Assembly: GCA_932521025.1 (NCBI GenBank)
Contig: OW051468.1
Location: 6,572,064-6,636,063, forward strand
Origin: Oscheius onirici
Lineage: Eukaryota; Nematoda; Chromadorea; Rhabditida; Rhabditidae
Length of the DNA: 64,000 nt
Direction: 5' to 3'
Shown: one piece after another, positions 31,546 to 42,799 of the stretch
Layout: each line of letters begins with the position of its first letter
How positions within the stretch are numbered: the first letter of the stretch is position 1
The notes under the pieces: model-generated
Seen by the model: the letters and a program-made list of their open reading frames with translations, nothing else
Told to the model about the DNA's origin: nothing
Databases searched by the model: none
Program-made: the position numbers and the translations under genes

Positions 31546-33020
31546 ATGATGAACCAGCTGCCGGACAGCCTGCTCCTTCGATGCATTCAAAAGGTTTGAT
31601 TTGTTTAGTTCTGTTGTAACTACACCAGCAGTCTCCGTATTTTTTTTGTGACAGGCAATTAGTGAGCCTCTCTTGGTTGTTCTACCTTCTAACTAAACTC
31701 CTCCTGACGCGTTCCCTTAAAAAACTCTCGGTCGATAAAAGATTAACATGACAAAACTTGCCATGTTACGCTAGGACTCTCATAATGTGATCGTGCCTTA
31801 CAATTCAGAATTTTAGACATCAGCCATCTCATTTGCTCGTCTTCGCTGCACATGTAAAGGACTCTACGGTTTCGTTGAAGACAACGTTCAGAATCTGAGA
31901 ATTCCCAGCAGCAATGAGACTCTAAAGATATTGGACATATGCTTTGGCGTGGAGGTTTCTATCCACAGTTTAATGTTTAGAACTGATTACAGAGAGTCAT
32001 AGAAGTAGAAATCAAAAGGAAGAAATATAAACCATCTCATACCAAAACAGTCTCGCCCGAGAGTATAGGAGGGTACTTTTTCGAGAATATTCGGATCTGG
32101 AAATACCATTATGAAGTCAACGAAAAGCTTTACGAGGAAATCGATGAATTAATGAAGAGGATCAAGAGCGTTACATGTGATCAATTAGAGTTCCCTAGAC
32201 GTATGAACAACATCCGACCGGAAGCATTAGCTAAATTGTACAGAACAATCAAATTTAATACGTTCTATTCTTCGTATTACTCTGCTCTATACGATTACCC
32301 CCAATTCAAGGTAAGACCCAAAAAAGATACGTAGCTAAACACTGCCTAGCGATGCAATAAAATTAGCTTTCGGATGTACGAAGGAGAAGAATATTTGGTC
32401 GCTGTGTTTCCTTTGGTTGGCGACTATCGAGAGCGCTGGCAACTGATGTCTTTTGTCCTAGAAGATGCGAAACTTTTCTCAATGGACAAATTTTATTCGA
32501 AAGTTGGTGTGAGTTTTTTTGTTTTTCAAGAACTGATACTTCTTTCAGGCTCTTCCGAAGATTGAGACTGACTTTGTTATCGAATTATGCTGTGACCCAC
32601 CCGTGAATTATCAAGAGAAATGGTTGTCCAGTTGGGAAAAGATGCACAGCCGTACATTTGAATATATAGACATAGGGTTGTGGGCTATTCGATTGAGACA
32701 CCTCGCCCACGTTAACATATTTCTAAAAAGAGGATCTCAACGGGATGTACTTCTGTTTAACATCACCAAAGAATATGTCAGTACAAATCGCTCAGGATAT
32801 TTATATTTAAGCTTTTTAGGATACCAACGTATATGTCTCGAGTTTGAATTCCCGAAGCGTTGAGAGCATTCTCAGTGTCCTTGATCACACTCTCGTTGGT
32901 GGAAACAGGCTTATACCTGACTTTTCCTCTCTCTACGACAAATGGATCGACTACAAAGGGAAAGATCTTTTCTACAAGCTCTTCGCCGACTTTCAAGCTC
33001 TCTGGCTAAATGAACACTGA
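31546..33020 (+). CDS. F-box-type protein with nematode-specific C-terminal region
   Basis: Six in-phase exons: 31546-31593, 31817-31954, 31993-32310, 32350-32508, 32549-32776, 32820-33020, giving 363 residues. The start MMNQLPDSLLLRCIQKTSAI with ARLRCTCKGLYGFVE looks like an F-box, which would recruit an SCF ubiquitin ligase through Skp1. The rest (FPLVGDYRERWQLMSFVLED, NYQEKWLSSWEKMHSRTFEY, VNIFLKRGSQRDVLLFN, DFSSLYDKWIDYKGKDLFYK) is shared only with the broken copy at 25.6-26.9 kb. It is presumably the substrate-binding part of an expanding family. Each intron is GT-AG. A pogo-type fragment lies upstream and a Tc1/mariner-superfamily element 81 bp downstream. Confidence 0.8.
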
Positions 33021-33101
33021 TCCCTACTGATCTTCGTCTTTACTACAGTAAACATTATCAATCTTTAATCAGCTTACAAGCGAAAATCATAAGCAGAAGT
33101 A

Positions 33102-34387
33102 CAGGGTGACCAGAAATTACGGTAACAGCAGGCGGCGCGCAATTTTTGCATTTTTTGAGTTTTTTCTCAAAGCATTTCTACTTTTTCTTTTTTGTATTTA
33201 GTTTTCCACTTATTTTTGTATAAATTTAAAGCCTAACATGTTTTGTGTTACTTTTTTAGAATAACTAAGGCATCAGTACATCGAGGATCTATCATCCAGT
33301 TACATCGCGAAGGACTTCAGGCGTGTGAGATTGCTAGACGTCTTAAAGTATCAAGAAAGCTCGTATCTACTTCTATTCGACGTTTCAATGAGCTGGGAAC
33401 AAATGACGATCGTTTTGGACAAGGAAGACCTGCAACAGTCGTCACCAGAGCTAATATCAAGAAACTCCGCGCTAAGATTCGATACGACCCGCAGCGTTCC
33501 CTTCGTAGTTTGTCGAAAGAAATGGGCATTAAAAGAACATCGCTGCAAACTATCGTTGGAGTAAAGATGAATAAGAAAGCCTACAAGCTTGGAACAGCTC
33601 AATTCCTTTCCAACATCACAAAAATCAAGGGAAAGGACCGTTGCAAGAAGATGTTTACTCGATTTCGGAATGGAAAACATTTGACGATTGTCTTCACAGA
33701 TGAAAAAATATTTACAGTCGAAGCTGTCGTGAACAAGCAGAACAATCGAATTTACGCAAGTGAGAAGCCCACAATTGCTGTTCAAAAGACTTCTCATCCT
33801 GCTTCCGTGATGGTTTTCGCCGGCATCACTTCCGACGGCAATACTCCTCTGATCTTCGTTCCACAGGGTGTAAAAGTGAACAGCGCTAACTATTTGGATG
33901 TTTTAAAGCAAGAATTACTTCCCTGGGCTCAAAACCACTTCGGTAACCGCCAATGGACGCTTCAACAAGACGCAGCTCCAGCTCACAAAGCGAAGATTGT
34001 CCAAACGTGGCAGTCTCTCCCGTCTTTCATCTCACTCCAAGAGTGGCCCCCTTCATCCCCTGATCTCAATCCGATGGATTTCTCTGTCTGGTCCGTTCTG
34101 GAATCGAAAGCATGCCAAAAACCTCATCCAAATGTGGATTCGCTAAAGAGAGCACTGCTCAAAGCCTGGGACGAGCTGGACGGCGCCTATCTACACGCCA
34201 CCGTCAATGCATTCCCAAAACGTCTTCGAGCCTGTGTCGACGCAGATGGCGGCCATTTCGAGATGTAAATGTGTTTCTTGTACAGAATTTTGTTATAAAC
34301 ATTTCTATATATTTCAAATTTTCATAGCAATTTTTTCTTGCTTCGTTGGAGCTTGTTACCTTGTTACCGTAATTTCTGGCCACCCTG
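33102..34387 (+). mobile_element. Full-length Tc1/mariner-superfamily transposon (maT-like)
   Basis: The element is bounded by near-perfect terminal repeats, CAGGGTGACCAGAAATTACG at the left and its reverse complement at the right with one change (GGCCACCCTG), each flanked by TA (33100-33101 and 34388-34389), the expected target duplication. It is 1286 bp with one transposase frame inside. Its small size and intact ends suggest a fairly recent insertion just downstream of the F-box-type gene. Confidence 0.95.
33243..34268 (+). CDS. maT/mariner-like transposase
   Basis: A single frame of about 340 residues without internal stops. A helix-turn-helix region (IQLHREGLQACEIARRLKVS and GRPATVVTRANIKKLRAKIR) precedes a DDD catalytic domain with FTDEKIF, QQDAAPAHKAK and SSPDLNPMDFSVW. 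By my count 35 residues separate the second and third Asp, between the 34 of mariner and the 37 of maT. No in-frame ATG lies ahead of the DNA-binding region: the frame opens after a stop with TTG and reads RITKASVHRG. The start codon may have decayed or an upstream exon may be used. The catalytic part looks intact. Confidence 0.85.
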   Translation: MCYFFRITKASVHRGSIIQLHREGLQACEIARRLKVSRKLVSTSIRRFNELGTNDDRFGQGRPATVVTRANIKKLRAKIRYDPQRSLRSLSKEMGIKRTSLQTIVGVKMNKKAYKLGTAQFLSNITKIKGKDRCKKMFTRFRNGKHLTIVFTDEKIFTVEAVVNKQNNRIYASEKPTIAVQKTSHPASVMVFAGITSDGNTPLIFVPQGVKVNSANYLDVLKQELLPWAQNHFGNRQWTLQQDAAPAHKAKIVQTWQSLPSFISLQEWPPSSPDLNPMDFSVWSVLESKACQKPHPNVDSLKRALLKAWDELDGAYLHATVNAFPKRLRACVDADGGHFEM

Positions 34388-35065
34388 TAGTCTAACTTAT
34401 GGATCCCTGTTTGTGTATATTATTCAGTTTGAATTCGTCATCACATCCGCCACTTTAATGAGAACTGTCCCGTTTCTCTTTCGTAAACCCCAAAACACGT
34501 GCAACCCAGCTGCAAAAGTATTTCCTTGACACAGGCTCTCGCAAAAACATTCTCCTCCATCGTATGTCTAACAACATCTCCTCCATACTCCCCTCCCAAT
34601 TAAAATTGATCTTCTCTCTCAGGGCATGAGAGACAATCCCGTTGTCAACAGCAACAGCCGACATTGGCCTGGATCTAACCTTTTCGTAGTCAGATCCCTG
34701 GAATACTTTCCTTCTCGTCTCTGGAAATATAATCTGTTCACGTATTCCTCTGTGAACTGGCGCCCTATGCCTCTATCATGACTCACATCCTATCATCGAG
34801 AGTATATGAATAATTGACTATAAGAACAGTTTTGAAAGTTGAAATTTCACTGTCGTCATCTGTCTAAAATAATACTGTAAATACTCCACTGCGGGTTACT
34901 GTAACTAGCAAGTCTACGGTAACTTACAACTATCCGTTTTCGTTGAGATCATGTGTATCCAGCTGCAGTAGTCTTTTACACAAAGAGTACCAAGACTCGC
35001 TTTTGACGCTTAGCCTTTCTCTAACAAATTGTGATTTCAACCGTTTCTGTTTTACGTTTTTCAGC
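34388..35065. other. Intergenic
   Basis: No gene was recognised. It forms the upstream region of the Cys/His-rich gene; a TTTTTCAG acceptor-like site ends at 35064, one base before that gene's ATG. Confidence 0.35.
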
Positions 35066-38000
35066 ATGCACCGAGGAAGAACATCAAACAGGAAAGCCAG
35101 ACAGGCTGCTCGTCCAGCGTTCTATCCTGTGGCCAGTAGTTCCAGACGTCTGGAACTACTGGGAGACATGGCTGCTACCATGGCACAGCCCCATACAAAG
35201 GCAGCGTCTATCCGAACAGTAATTTATGTTCAAAGGAATTGTTATTTATATTTCAGTACATGAACTGGGAAGAATACCTTTGTGATCAGGCTCTTCAGCA
35301 TCCTCTGTCCAGAATCAGACCTCCTACCGTATGTCCTACTGTAGTTTCATACTGTACAAACTTTTTAGGAAGCGGCTATGACTGAATACATAAACGATTT
35401 CCAAAACAGTCGGGGTCTCTTCAATAAACTGAGGACAACTGTCCTGTTTCTACGAAGCCTTGACAACGTGATAGAATCGTATGTGTGGCTGAGCACTCTG
35501 AAAACAAGGCTCGGAGGCAATGGGAACAATCTGTACCATGATATCCAGTGCGCCTTCCAGATGTGGTGCTATGTATGTTACTGTTTTATTTTTTAGAATA
35601 CGGTAGGATTACAAATCTTATAAAACAGTAGGCTCTCACTCACAATCTCATATATTTTTCACAATACAATGAGGTAGCCTTTTTCAGATCGCCTTCCCTG
35701 CTCACTTTCCCCAGCCAGAGATCCGAGTTTTCATGGACTGTTCATTCAACGAATTTCTGATTCATCTCATCACGGTAAAGGTCGTTTTCTTTCTTATACC
35801 TCACTTGTAGCCGGAAGCTCTGTCTCATGTGGAGAAACAGGAAGGTCCATGCAGCACAACGTGCATGCCTTGTGTAGCCGTCCGAGTTCTTATTCACAGA
35901 TGTCTTCATTTGAACAGCATTGACGGCATTCACCGTCGAATGTGTAGCTACTGGCGATGGTTCAGTCAACTGGAACACGGCGATCTGTTCAAAAGCACTG
36001 TGGTCAGTTACACAATTGTATGGAAAAGATCTCTTGTTAAAGAATCTGACATCTCCAACGACCAACGTCCAATTGTTGCCACATGCCGACATTGTTGTAA
36101 GTAGATATATTGAGATAGTTTGCGGTAATTCAAGTGATTTGTGATTCTCTAGGGTTATGGAAGTCAATGTCCTATTTCAGGCAAAGTTCGGAACTTGTGC
36201 CGACTGTTCCGTCGCGACGTATTGTCCCGAGAGTCAGATTGTGGCTCTCGGTGCCATCGAGGAGAGCCTCAGCTGGGCACGACTCATCGAGAATGTACTC
36301 GACATGACGGAAGTAAGAAGCCTAGAGTTTGCTCATCTCTCTTCAGAATAACAAGACTGCTGCCGAAATCTGGTCTTTCCTGAACATTGCGACTAGAGAA
36401 AAGATTCTGAAATGGTGTGAGGCTTTTCTCGAAAGATATAGAGTCGATCCGAGGAACAAAAAAGTCTTCTGGAACTGTCTTCTTGAGGCTTTTCATTTCA
36501 CAGGTAACTTTTTCACTAGAACAGTGTAGAGTTTACAGGCGGAATTCGTGGGTGGATTCAACTATGCTACGAGGAAAAAAAGCAAATCCAGGTACTGTAA
36601 CCCATTTCCCTAATAAAACTGTTCAGAAGGGCCGCTGTGCCCATATTGCCAAACTGATGGGAACACAGTTGATCATGTACGAAGCAGAGTTTCAGTACGA
36701 TCCTAACTGTTCGGATTGCATTCCGATGCCTCCTTTTGATGAAGTATGAGAGACTTATTTGGGTATCAATATATTTCAGTCCGAGGAAGAAGAAGACGAC
36801 TCTGACAAGGAAAACGAGACAGATGAGGAAGAGGAGGAGTCTATTGAGGAGTGGCAAGATGAGAATGCAGACTATGTGGAAACTGATGTGAGTCTTTTGA
36901 ACTCTAGGTCTCTACGATACTTTGAGACCTATTGAACACTCACTCATTGCTAGTAAGACTTGATTGCCGGAAATAGACAAGGAAGAAACTGTAACAGTTC
37001 CGAAGAACATAAACATATAACTGGAAGACGTCAATTAGACCAGTGAATGTGACTAAAACAGAAACGAGGTATAGAACTGAGAAGTTACAGCAGCTAGAAC
37101 TTTAGAGAGTCAGATCAGTTACGTCTCTTCTCCCCATGCTAACTAACAACAAAATACTTTAATTTGAAAGACAAAGTTTATGTATTTCGATTAATTGTAT
37201 TTCAATTTAAAAAGTTCAAAAAAGGTTTTGCAACTTTTTTACAAAATAAGGTTCAGAAACTTTAGTATTTTGAAAGCAAAAAGTTTGGAAGTCACTTGAA
37301 GACTAGCTACCCTCTCCAGCAACATGCATCTGTGAGTTCTCCCTCCCCTCAGACACCTAGTAGAATCTACAGGAGTAATCCAAACCCAGTGGAGCTGCTG
37401 ATTCCTCAGACGTCTACGGGACTTGTACGCCGTCGTCTCTGCATCAGAAATCCGCCCTGGAACTCGACGGTCGTCGTCAAGCTGACCGTCAATCCGAAGA
37501 CGGACTATGCTGTCAAGCTGAGCGAGGAGTTTCTGGTGCTGCAGCCGCGTCAGCTGGTCAACGTGGTTGTGGAACTCGACACGACGAAGCTGCAGTATCT
37601 GAGGACGGTCGAACATCATATTTCTGGTTACGTGATGACAAAGGACTGTGAGCGGGCTGCCCAGAGATGGCTCTTGACGGAGAGGATGGAAAAGCAGAGT
37701 CAGCAGGCTTTCAAGCTGGCCGTCCGCCTCAGCCCGAACTTCTCAGCCTACGACACCGTCATCGATTTGCCGGGAACGGCTCTGCTCGACTCGAAGAAGA
37801 CCGCAGAAGACGACTTCGAAGATGCCCTCGAAATGACCAAATCGCAGATGGAGCTGGTCGAGGAGATGAAGAAGACGACGAAGACTGGAGGAACTGACTG
37901 GCTGGCCAATCTGTTCGGAGCTGGAAAGCAGGTCGTCTCCCAATGGGCCTGGGGACCTCAGGGAAAGGAACAGAATCTTCCTCCGCCCGTCTCTACCTAC

Positions 38001-39047
38001 ATCTTGCCGGAACTGAAGACGCGTCCGCAAAAGCCTGGCGCTTCCAGCTACGTGGTGAAGGAAATGAACGAGGTTGCAGTCTAGACGAATGACTCTCTTT
38101 GAGAATGAAAAGAGCTGCAAATGTTGTTCTATTCTTCTGGCAGTAGCCGTTTGTCTCGTGGCACTCTTTTAGTCTCCTACTTTCACTTTCTTGCTCGGCA
38201 GAGTTATCCTGATGTTTAGAGAGTAAACGAATTCCCAGCCTTATAATGATTGAAAAAGTATAATTCCATTTACAGCTCGTGATCATTCCTCGAAACGAGA
38301 AGCTCTATGATCCGGATGTTCTAACACTGGAAAGCGGTCCTTCTATCGGATACATCTGTCTGGTCTCTGAGCAGAACTACAAACATATCTGTAGGAATTT
38401 CAGTGAGGTGAGCACTGTTTGTTTGAATCCTATTGTATTTCTAGCCATTGGAGTATATCTGTTTCCTGATCGGCGGCAAGAAGTGCTTCGTCGTGTCTCA
38501 CAGTCAGGAACTGGTGGGTTTCTCGCAAAACCTTCTCAGTTGAATGTTTCGGTCAAACTTACTTCGGACATTTATGCCTTATAACCTATCAAAACCTTGG
38601 CCAGTTCTCTTTTTGTCCACCTCGCTTTAGGCAGACCAGCTAGCCGTACACAATAACAACTGCACTCGAACGGCTTGCCAACTTTGTACTGTCGAAGATT
38701 CTAGGAAAAGACTCCACGAGAGTTGTGCAAACTGTCTGGAGACTCTGTACTTCTGCAGGAATTGTCAGAAGGCCTGTAACAACCAGGCTGTTCATTTGTT
38801 CACGTGTGGTCTGGAACACTGCTTGGTGAGTGCGAGCAACTATAATAACCAAGACTTCAGTTCTGTCATGCTGTCAAAATAAAGTTAGATCAGCGCTATC
38901 TCAAGGAGCAGATGGAACACTATGCAGACTGTGTTAGAAACAATGGTCATATTCCTCAGATGAACGACTTCGAACGCACACGAGTCAGTTTCAGTTCGGT
39001 ATCACTAGAATGTATACTTTCAGAGCGGGAGGACATGGAACCTTTGA
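35066..39047 (+). CDS. Multi-exon Cys/His-rich (MYND-like) protein, unrecognised; hosts a nested gene
   Basis: About 13 short exons join in phase from MHRGRTSNRKARQAARPAFY. Segments in order: MNWEEYLCDQALQHPLSRIR (35259), YINDFQNSRGLFNKLRTTVL (35369-35573), CSFNEFLIHLIT (35700s), ECVATGDGSVNWNTAICSKA (35920s), KFGTCADCSVATYCPE (36181), EIWSFLNIATREKILKWCEA, GGIRGWIQLCYEEKKQIQ, RCAHIAKLMGTQLIMYEAEF, an acidic stretch (SEEEEDDSDKENETDEEEEE, 36780), LVIIPRNEKLYDPDVLTLES (38278), then a metal-binding-like region (38632-38860) with CQLC, SCANC, YFCRNCQKAC and HCLFC. Host exons either side of the 1.39-kb intron (36887-38277) join in phase 0. The last exon is uncertain (SGRTWNL or an alternative). 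The zinc region is MYND-like. No SET core is recognised, so the function is unknown. Confidence 0.7.
37324..38084 (+). CDS. MSP-domain protein nested in an intron of the Cys/His-rich gene
   Basis: The ATG follows a CTCTCCAG acceptor-like site by 4 bases (trans-splice candidate). Exon 1 is only 8 nt (ATGCATCT). A 41-nt GT-AG intron (37332-37372) then joins in frame to exon 2 (37373-38084), giving MHLSNPNPVELLIPQ. An MSP/VAP-type beta-sandwich follows (RRRLCIRNPPWNSTVVVKLT, VKLSEEFLVLQPRQLVNVVV). A charged helical segment (DALEMTKSQMELVEEMKKTT) and a C-terminal linker (WLANLFGAGKQVVSQWAWGP) complete about 240 residues. There is no transmembrane anchor, unlike VAP. Same strand as its host. Without the tiny first exon the frame has no ATG. 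The role could be cytoskeletal or lipid-contact; unknown. Confidence 0.8.
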
Positions 39048-39538
39048 ACCGTATCCTAAAGCCGGAACGATCGTATTACCATTGACAACTGTCTCTTGCC
39101 TGATTGAAGACAAACAAAACTCTTGACCACTTCTTCATTTACCAAGATTTTTCCAGTTGCTTCAACCATATAATTTTCCCACGATGTTCGTAGTTTATTC
39201 CTCGTTCCCACTCAGCCTTACTTTTTTTTCTGTGACCTGATCGCGTAGCCAATATCAAAATGCTGGTCCCTTCTCTACTTAATTTCAGTTGTCTCTGATC
39301 TAACAATAGCAAACCGCATCCATTTCTCAATAGTACACAGTTCCTTGACTGCCGGTCAGTTGTCCTACTACCGTAACAAAATGCAAAGCATTGATAAAGT
39401 GTCGCTCCAGTCTGTTAGAAGTAACTGTATTTATTGTAGACCCATAACTGTATAGGTCAATATATAAATTATTAATTTATTAGGAGTGTTGTCTCACAGA
39501 GATTCTTTGTTTTTGGGATGGCTTGGAATTCTGATAAT

Positions 39539-42500
39539 TTAGTTATTTTTCGTCGTCGCGGTCGTCTTCTTTTTCTTCTTCTTCTCATCGCCACAGACGT
39601 ATTCCACAAGCTGGGGTATCTGTCCGTTACGGTGGTAGTTGTCAATATGAGCTTCGCCTGAAAAACGAGTTCTGATATGAGGAGCCAAAAGACAAATCCT
39701 CGTAAAATCCTATCTTAAAACTATCCTGTAAACTCACTTCCAATGAAAGTTCCACAAATGAAGAGGTAGGGAAGACCTTTGTGGGCGGTCAGCTGCTGGA
39801 GATTTCTCTCGACGAGTCGTGGTCTGTCGATCTAAACTCTTTTAAACAAACTTCTAGCTAAAATATAACCTTGTCCACATAGAAGGAAACAAGAGGCAGT
39901 CCGTAGGTGTCCCTCAACAGGGTCTCCATCTCTTTCGCCTTCGGTGATCTCGAGTCAATGTACAGTACTGCCGGCAGTTTTCGGACCTGAATACAATGTG
40001 AAGACGTTTTAGAATGTTATACAATTGTGATACAGCTTTTCAGAACGTGTTATAACATGAAAACTGGTACAAACCTGTTGAGTGAGGGCCTGAACGGAAG
40101 TACCGGCCATTTCCGGTTTTGCAGTTGGCTTTGTAGTAGGCGGGCGAGTTGGAGGAGGCGGGGGTGGTCGAGGAGTCGCCGGTGGTCGAGTAGGAGGAGG
40201 AAGAGTCGGTCTCTGAGTCGTAGGTCTCGGTCGAGTTGGAGGTGGAGGTGGAGGAGCAGTGACTACGGTAGTTGCCGGCTGCGGATAGTAAGTGTCGAAA
40301 CCGTCCTCGCCCTAAAAACATAGCTTTGTCAGCTGAAACAGGAAATAAAAGCCATGCCTCGCCGACGACGCTTCCCTCGACGACGGAATTAGTGTCGACA
40401 TGCGTACTGTATGTCGGCTTCACACTGGGCAGAGGGGGACGCACGTAAGGCTGTTGTGGATGAGTAGGTAGACTCCCCGGGACGTACGGAATAACCTATA
40501 CATGCACATGCTCTCAGATAAAGAAACCCTACCTGTGGCCGAGGCTGACTAGTAGCAGCTGGCTGAGCAACACTCTGACCTTGTCCTTGAGCCGAATAAG
40601 AACTGTAGACGTTGTTCAGAGCGGCTGTCTGATAGTTATTGACTCCATTGGTTCCTTGGTTGGTATAGGTATTGGGTGGCTGAACACCGTAGCCCTGTCC
40701 GCCTTGACCATAATTGGATGGCTGGAAAGAACTGGCAGGCTGGGCTCCTTGACCATAGGAACTCTGGGAGGACTGGGCTCCTTGACCATAGGACGAAGGC
40801 TGAGCTCCTTGAGCATAGTTGCCTTGATTCGGATACGGATACTGTGTCTGCTGTGACTGAACTGGAGCTGGTTGAGCAGCTGAAGCAGGAGCAGGCTGGG
40901 GAGCCGACGTCTGATAGTACCCACTCTCTTGAGTACCATACACAGAACCCGGATAAGCAGGTTGTGGCTGATACGGTGATTGGGAGGCAGGCTGCTGGGG
41001 ATAGGTTTGTGTCTGAGGAGCCGCAGGCTGTTGAGGATAAGGCTGAGCTGGTGACTGATTCGAGGGAGGAAGTGGCGGGAAAACTTGGTAGTTTGACTGA
41101 GAATACCCGCCCTGATATGTCGGTTGAGTCGGAGCTACAGAAGCAGCCGAGTAGCCGGTTTGAGACGACTGGTAATTGGGCTGATAGGTCTCTTGACTAC
41201 TTGGAACATAAGATGATTGACCAGTGTATTGAGACTGTCCAGCATATTGTCCAGACTGATAGGATGAGGCAGCAGGATAGGAAGGCTGAGCTACTTGTTG
41301 AACTTGTTGCTGTTGGACAGACTGCTGTACCGACTGAGGATACTGTCCGTTCTGGTAGGAAACATAAGGACTGGCTCCCGCCTGAAAAGTATCTGGAGCA
41401 TTGAAACTGACGATAGAAAAAGAACGCTAAGATATTCTCAAGCGCTTCATCTTTCTCCAGTGACTACTATATTTGGTACATACTATACATCAAAAAGCCT
41501 CTTGGCTTAAAAACAATAGTTTTCGGTCAACGTTTATCTTGATCCCCTTACCTGATACGAGGTAGAAGTAGCCGAAGGGAACGAAGACTGCTGATATGCC
41601 GGACTGGCAGTCTGCTGACCCAATTCCCCAGGCAGCTGGATACCGTAAGCCTTTTGTAAAATGTCCAGATACTGGCTATATTTTGCCAGATTCTGTTGGT
41701 CGATCTGGGCCACTACTTGCTGACCAGCTGCTGCTGTAGAGGGAGGAGTTGTAGCCACAAACTGCTGGGCGAACTGGGCGGCGTTCGCAAAAGCTTGAGC
41801 CGCTACCTGGAACAACAATTGTTTTAGAAGAGGATACAGTAACCTGGTTCGGATAGAATCCATAATTGCTCTGACTGTTGTACTGAGCCGGTTGACTATT
41901 ATAGGAATGGAAAACTGGGGCCGTCTGTCCAGTCGGATCGAAGCTGAAGCTCGTGGGAAGCTGTACCCCTGAGGGAGTGTTAAAGGCCGTCGGCAGCTGG
42001 TTCGAGTCTGAAATCACTTTTTTAAGACATGATCGTGGCCAAATAGAAAGGCTTGGAGCTCAGATTGGGATAGAGGTCAACAAAGAGTGAGAGACTCACC
42101 GATCGGCGCGGATCCGTACTGACCGCTGTTTGATGGCTGCGAGTAGATGTTGCCTGAAACTTTTGGCTTTATTATGGTAGTCTCTGGAAGAACCGGTCAC
42201 AGCAGCATATATCCGCCCAGCACTTTTCGGCCGCTGTAATACGATACTGAACTGACCCTCTCTTACGGGCGCTAACCTTTTTGGAATAGGTAGGAAACTC
42301 GAGACTGGCCAAGTTGTAGACAAATTGGGGACAAATTGGCCAAGTGAAGACTCAGAAACGTATTAATCGAGCTCTTCTGTTAAATTACCAGAGATCAGGG
42401 AAGAAAGAGTGGGAACAATCATCTGGCTCAAAATTTCCCGAGAAAAGTTTCGAAAAAGAAAAATACCAAGAATCTGGGAAAACATAGACATCTTCTGGTT

Positions 42501-42799
42501 TGCTACCTCGCTTCTTACCGACCTCTTTTCGTATTAGGAACTAATACGCTTTTCACTTGTTGTAGCTGGTCAAGAGGGTTGAACTGTTGATTATCACTGA
42601 TGATCGGTAGCTACAACTTTATAGAAACCAACGAAATAATCTCAAAAGAACAGAGAATTAAGAGAAAAGGCAAGGACGGAAAGGCTACGGTAGTCAGATA
42701 AAAAGTAGAAAATAATGCAAACTGATAGGAAAAAATGTTGTTTTGCTTACCATAGACTGCAGCCGGGAGCAGCCATGACAGCAGGAGGGCCGCGAGCAT
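39539..42799 (-). CDS. Secreted Gln/Tyr/Pro-rich prion-like protein with a Cys-less glutaredoxin-like C-terminal domain
   Basis: Exon 1 (42747-42799) is a signal peptide, MLAALLLSWLLPAAVYG. After a 590-bp intron come low-complexity exons rich in Q, Y, S, P, A and N: GNIYSQPSNSGQYGSAPIG (about 42100-42152), NQLPTAFNTPSGVQLPTSFS (about 41846-42008), AAQAFANAAQFAQQFVATTP (41551-41806), and 40533-41382 with tandem SSYGQGAQ units. A PPPPTRPRPTTQRPTLPPP stretch (about 40080-40310) leads to a folded end (about 39539-39985): LPAVLYIDSRSPKAKEMETL, LVSFYVDKIDRPRLVERNLQ, AHKGLPYLFICGTFIGSEAH, ending in a Lys/Thr tail. The end matches the glutaredoxin fold, but the CPYC redox pair is replaced by SRSP, so it should not be a redox enzyme. 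An extracellular matrix or eggshell-type role is speculation. Confidence 0.8.

Noticed and set aside
37296-38084. MSP-domain frame starting at a non-ATG codon at 37296
   Set aside because: No ATG exists in that frame; an 8-nt exon from ATG 37324 and a 41-nt intron give a proper start.
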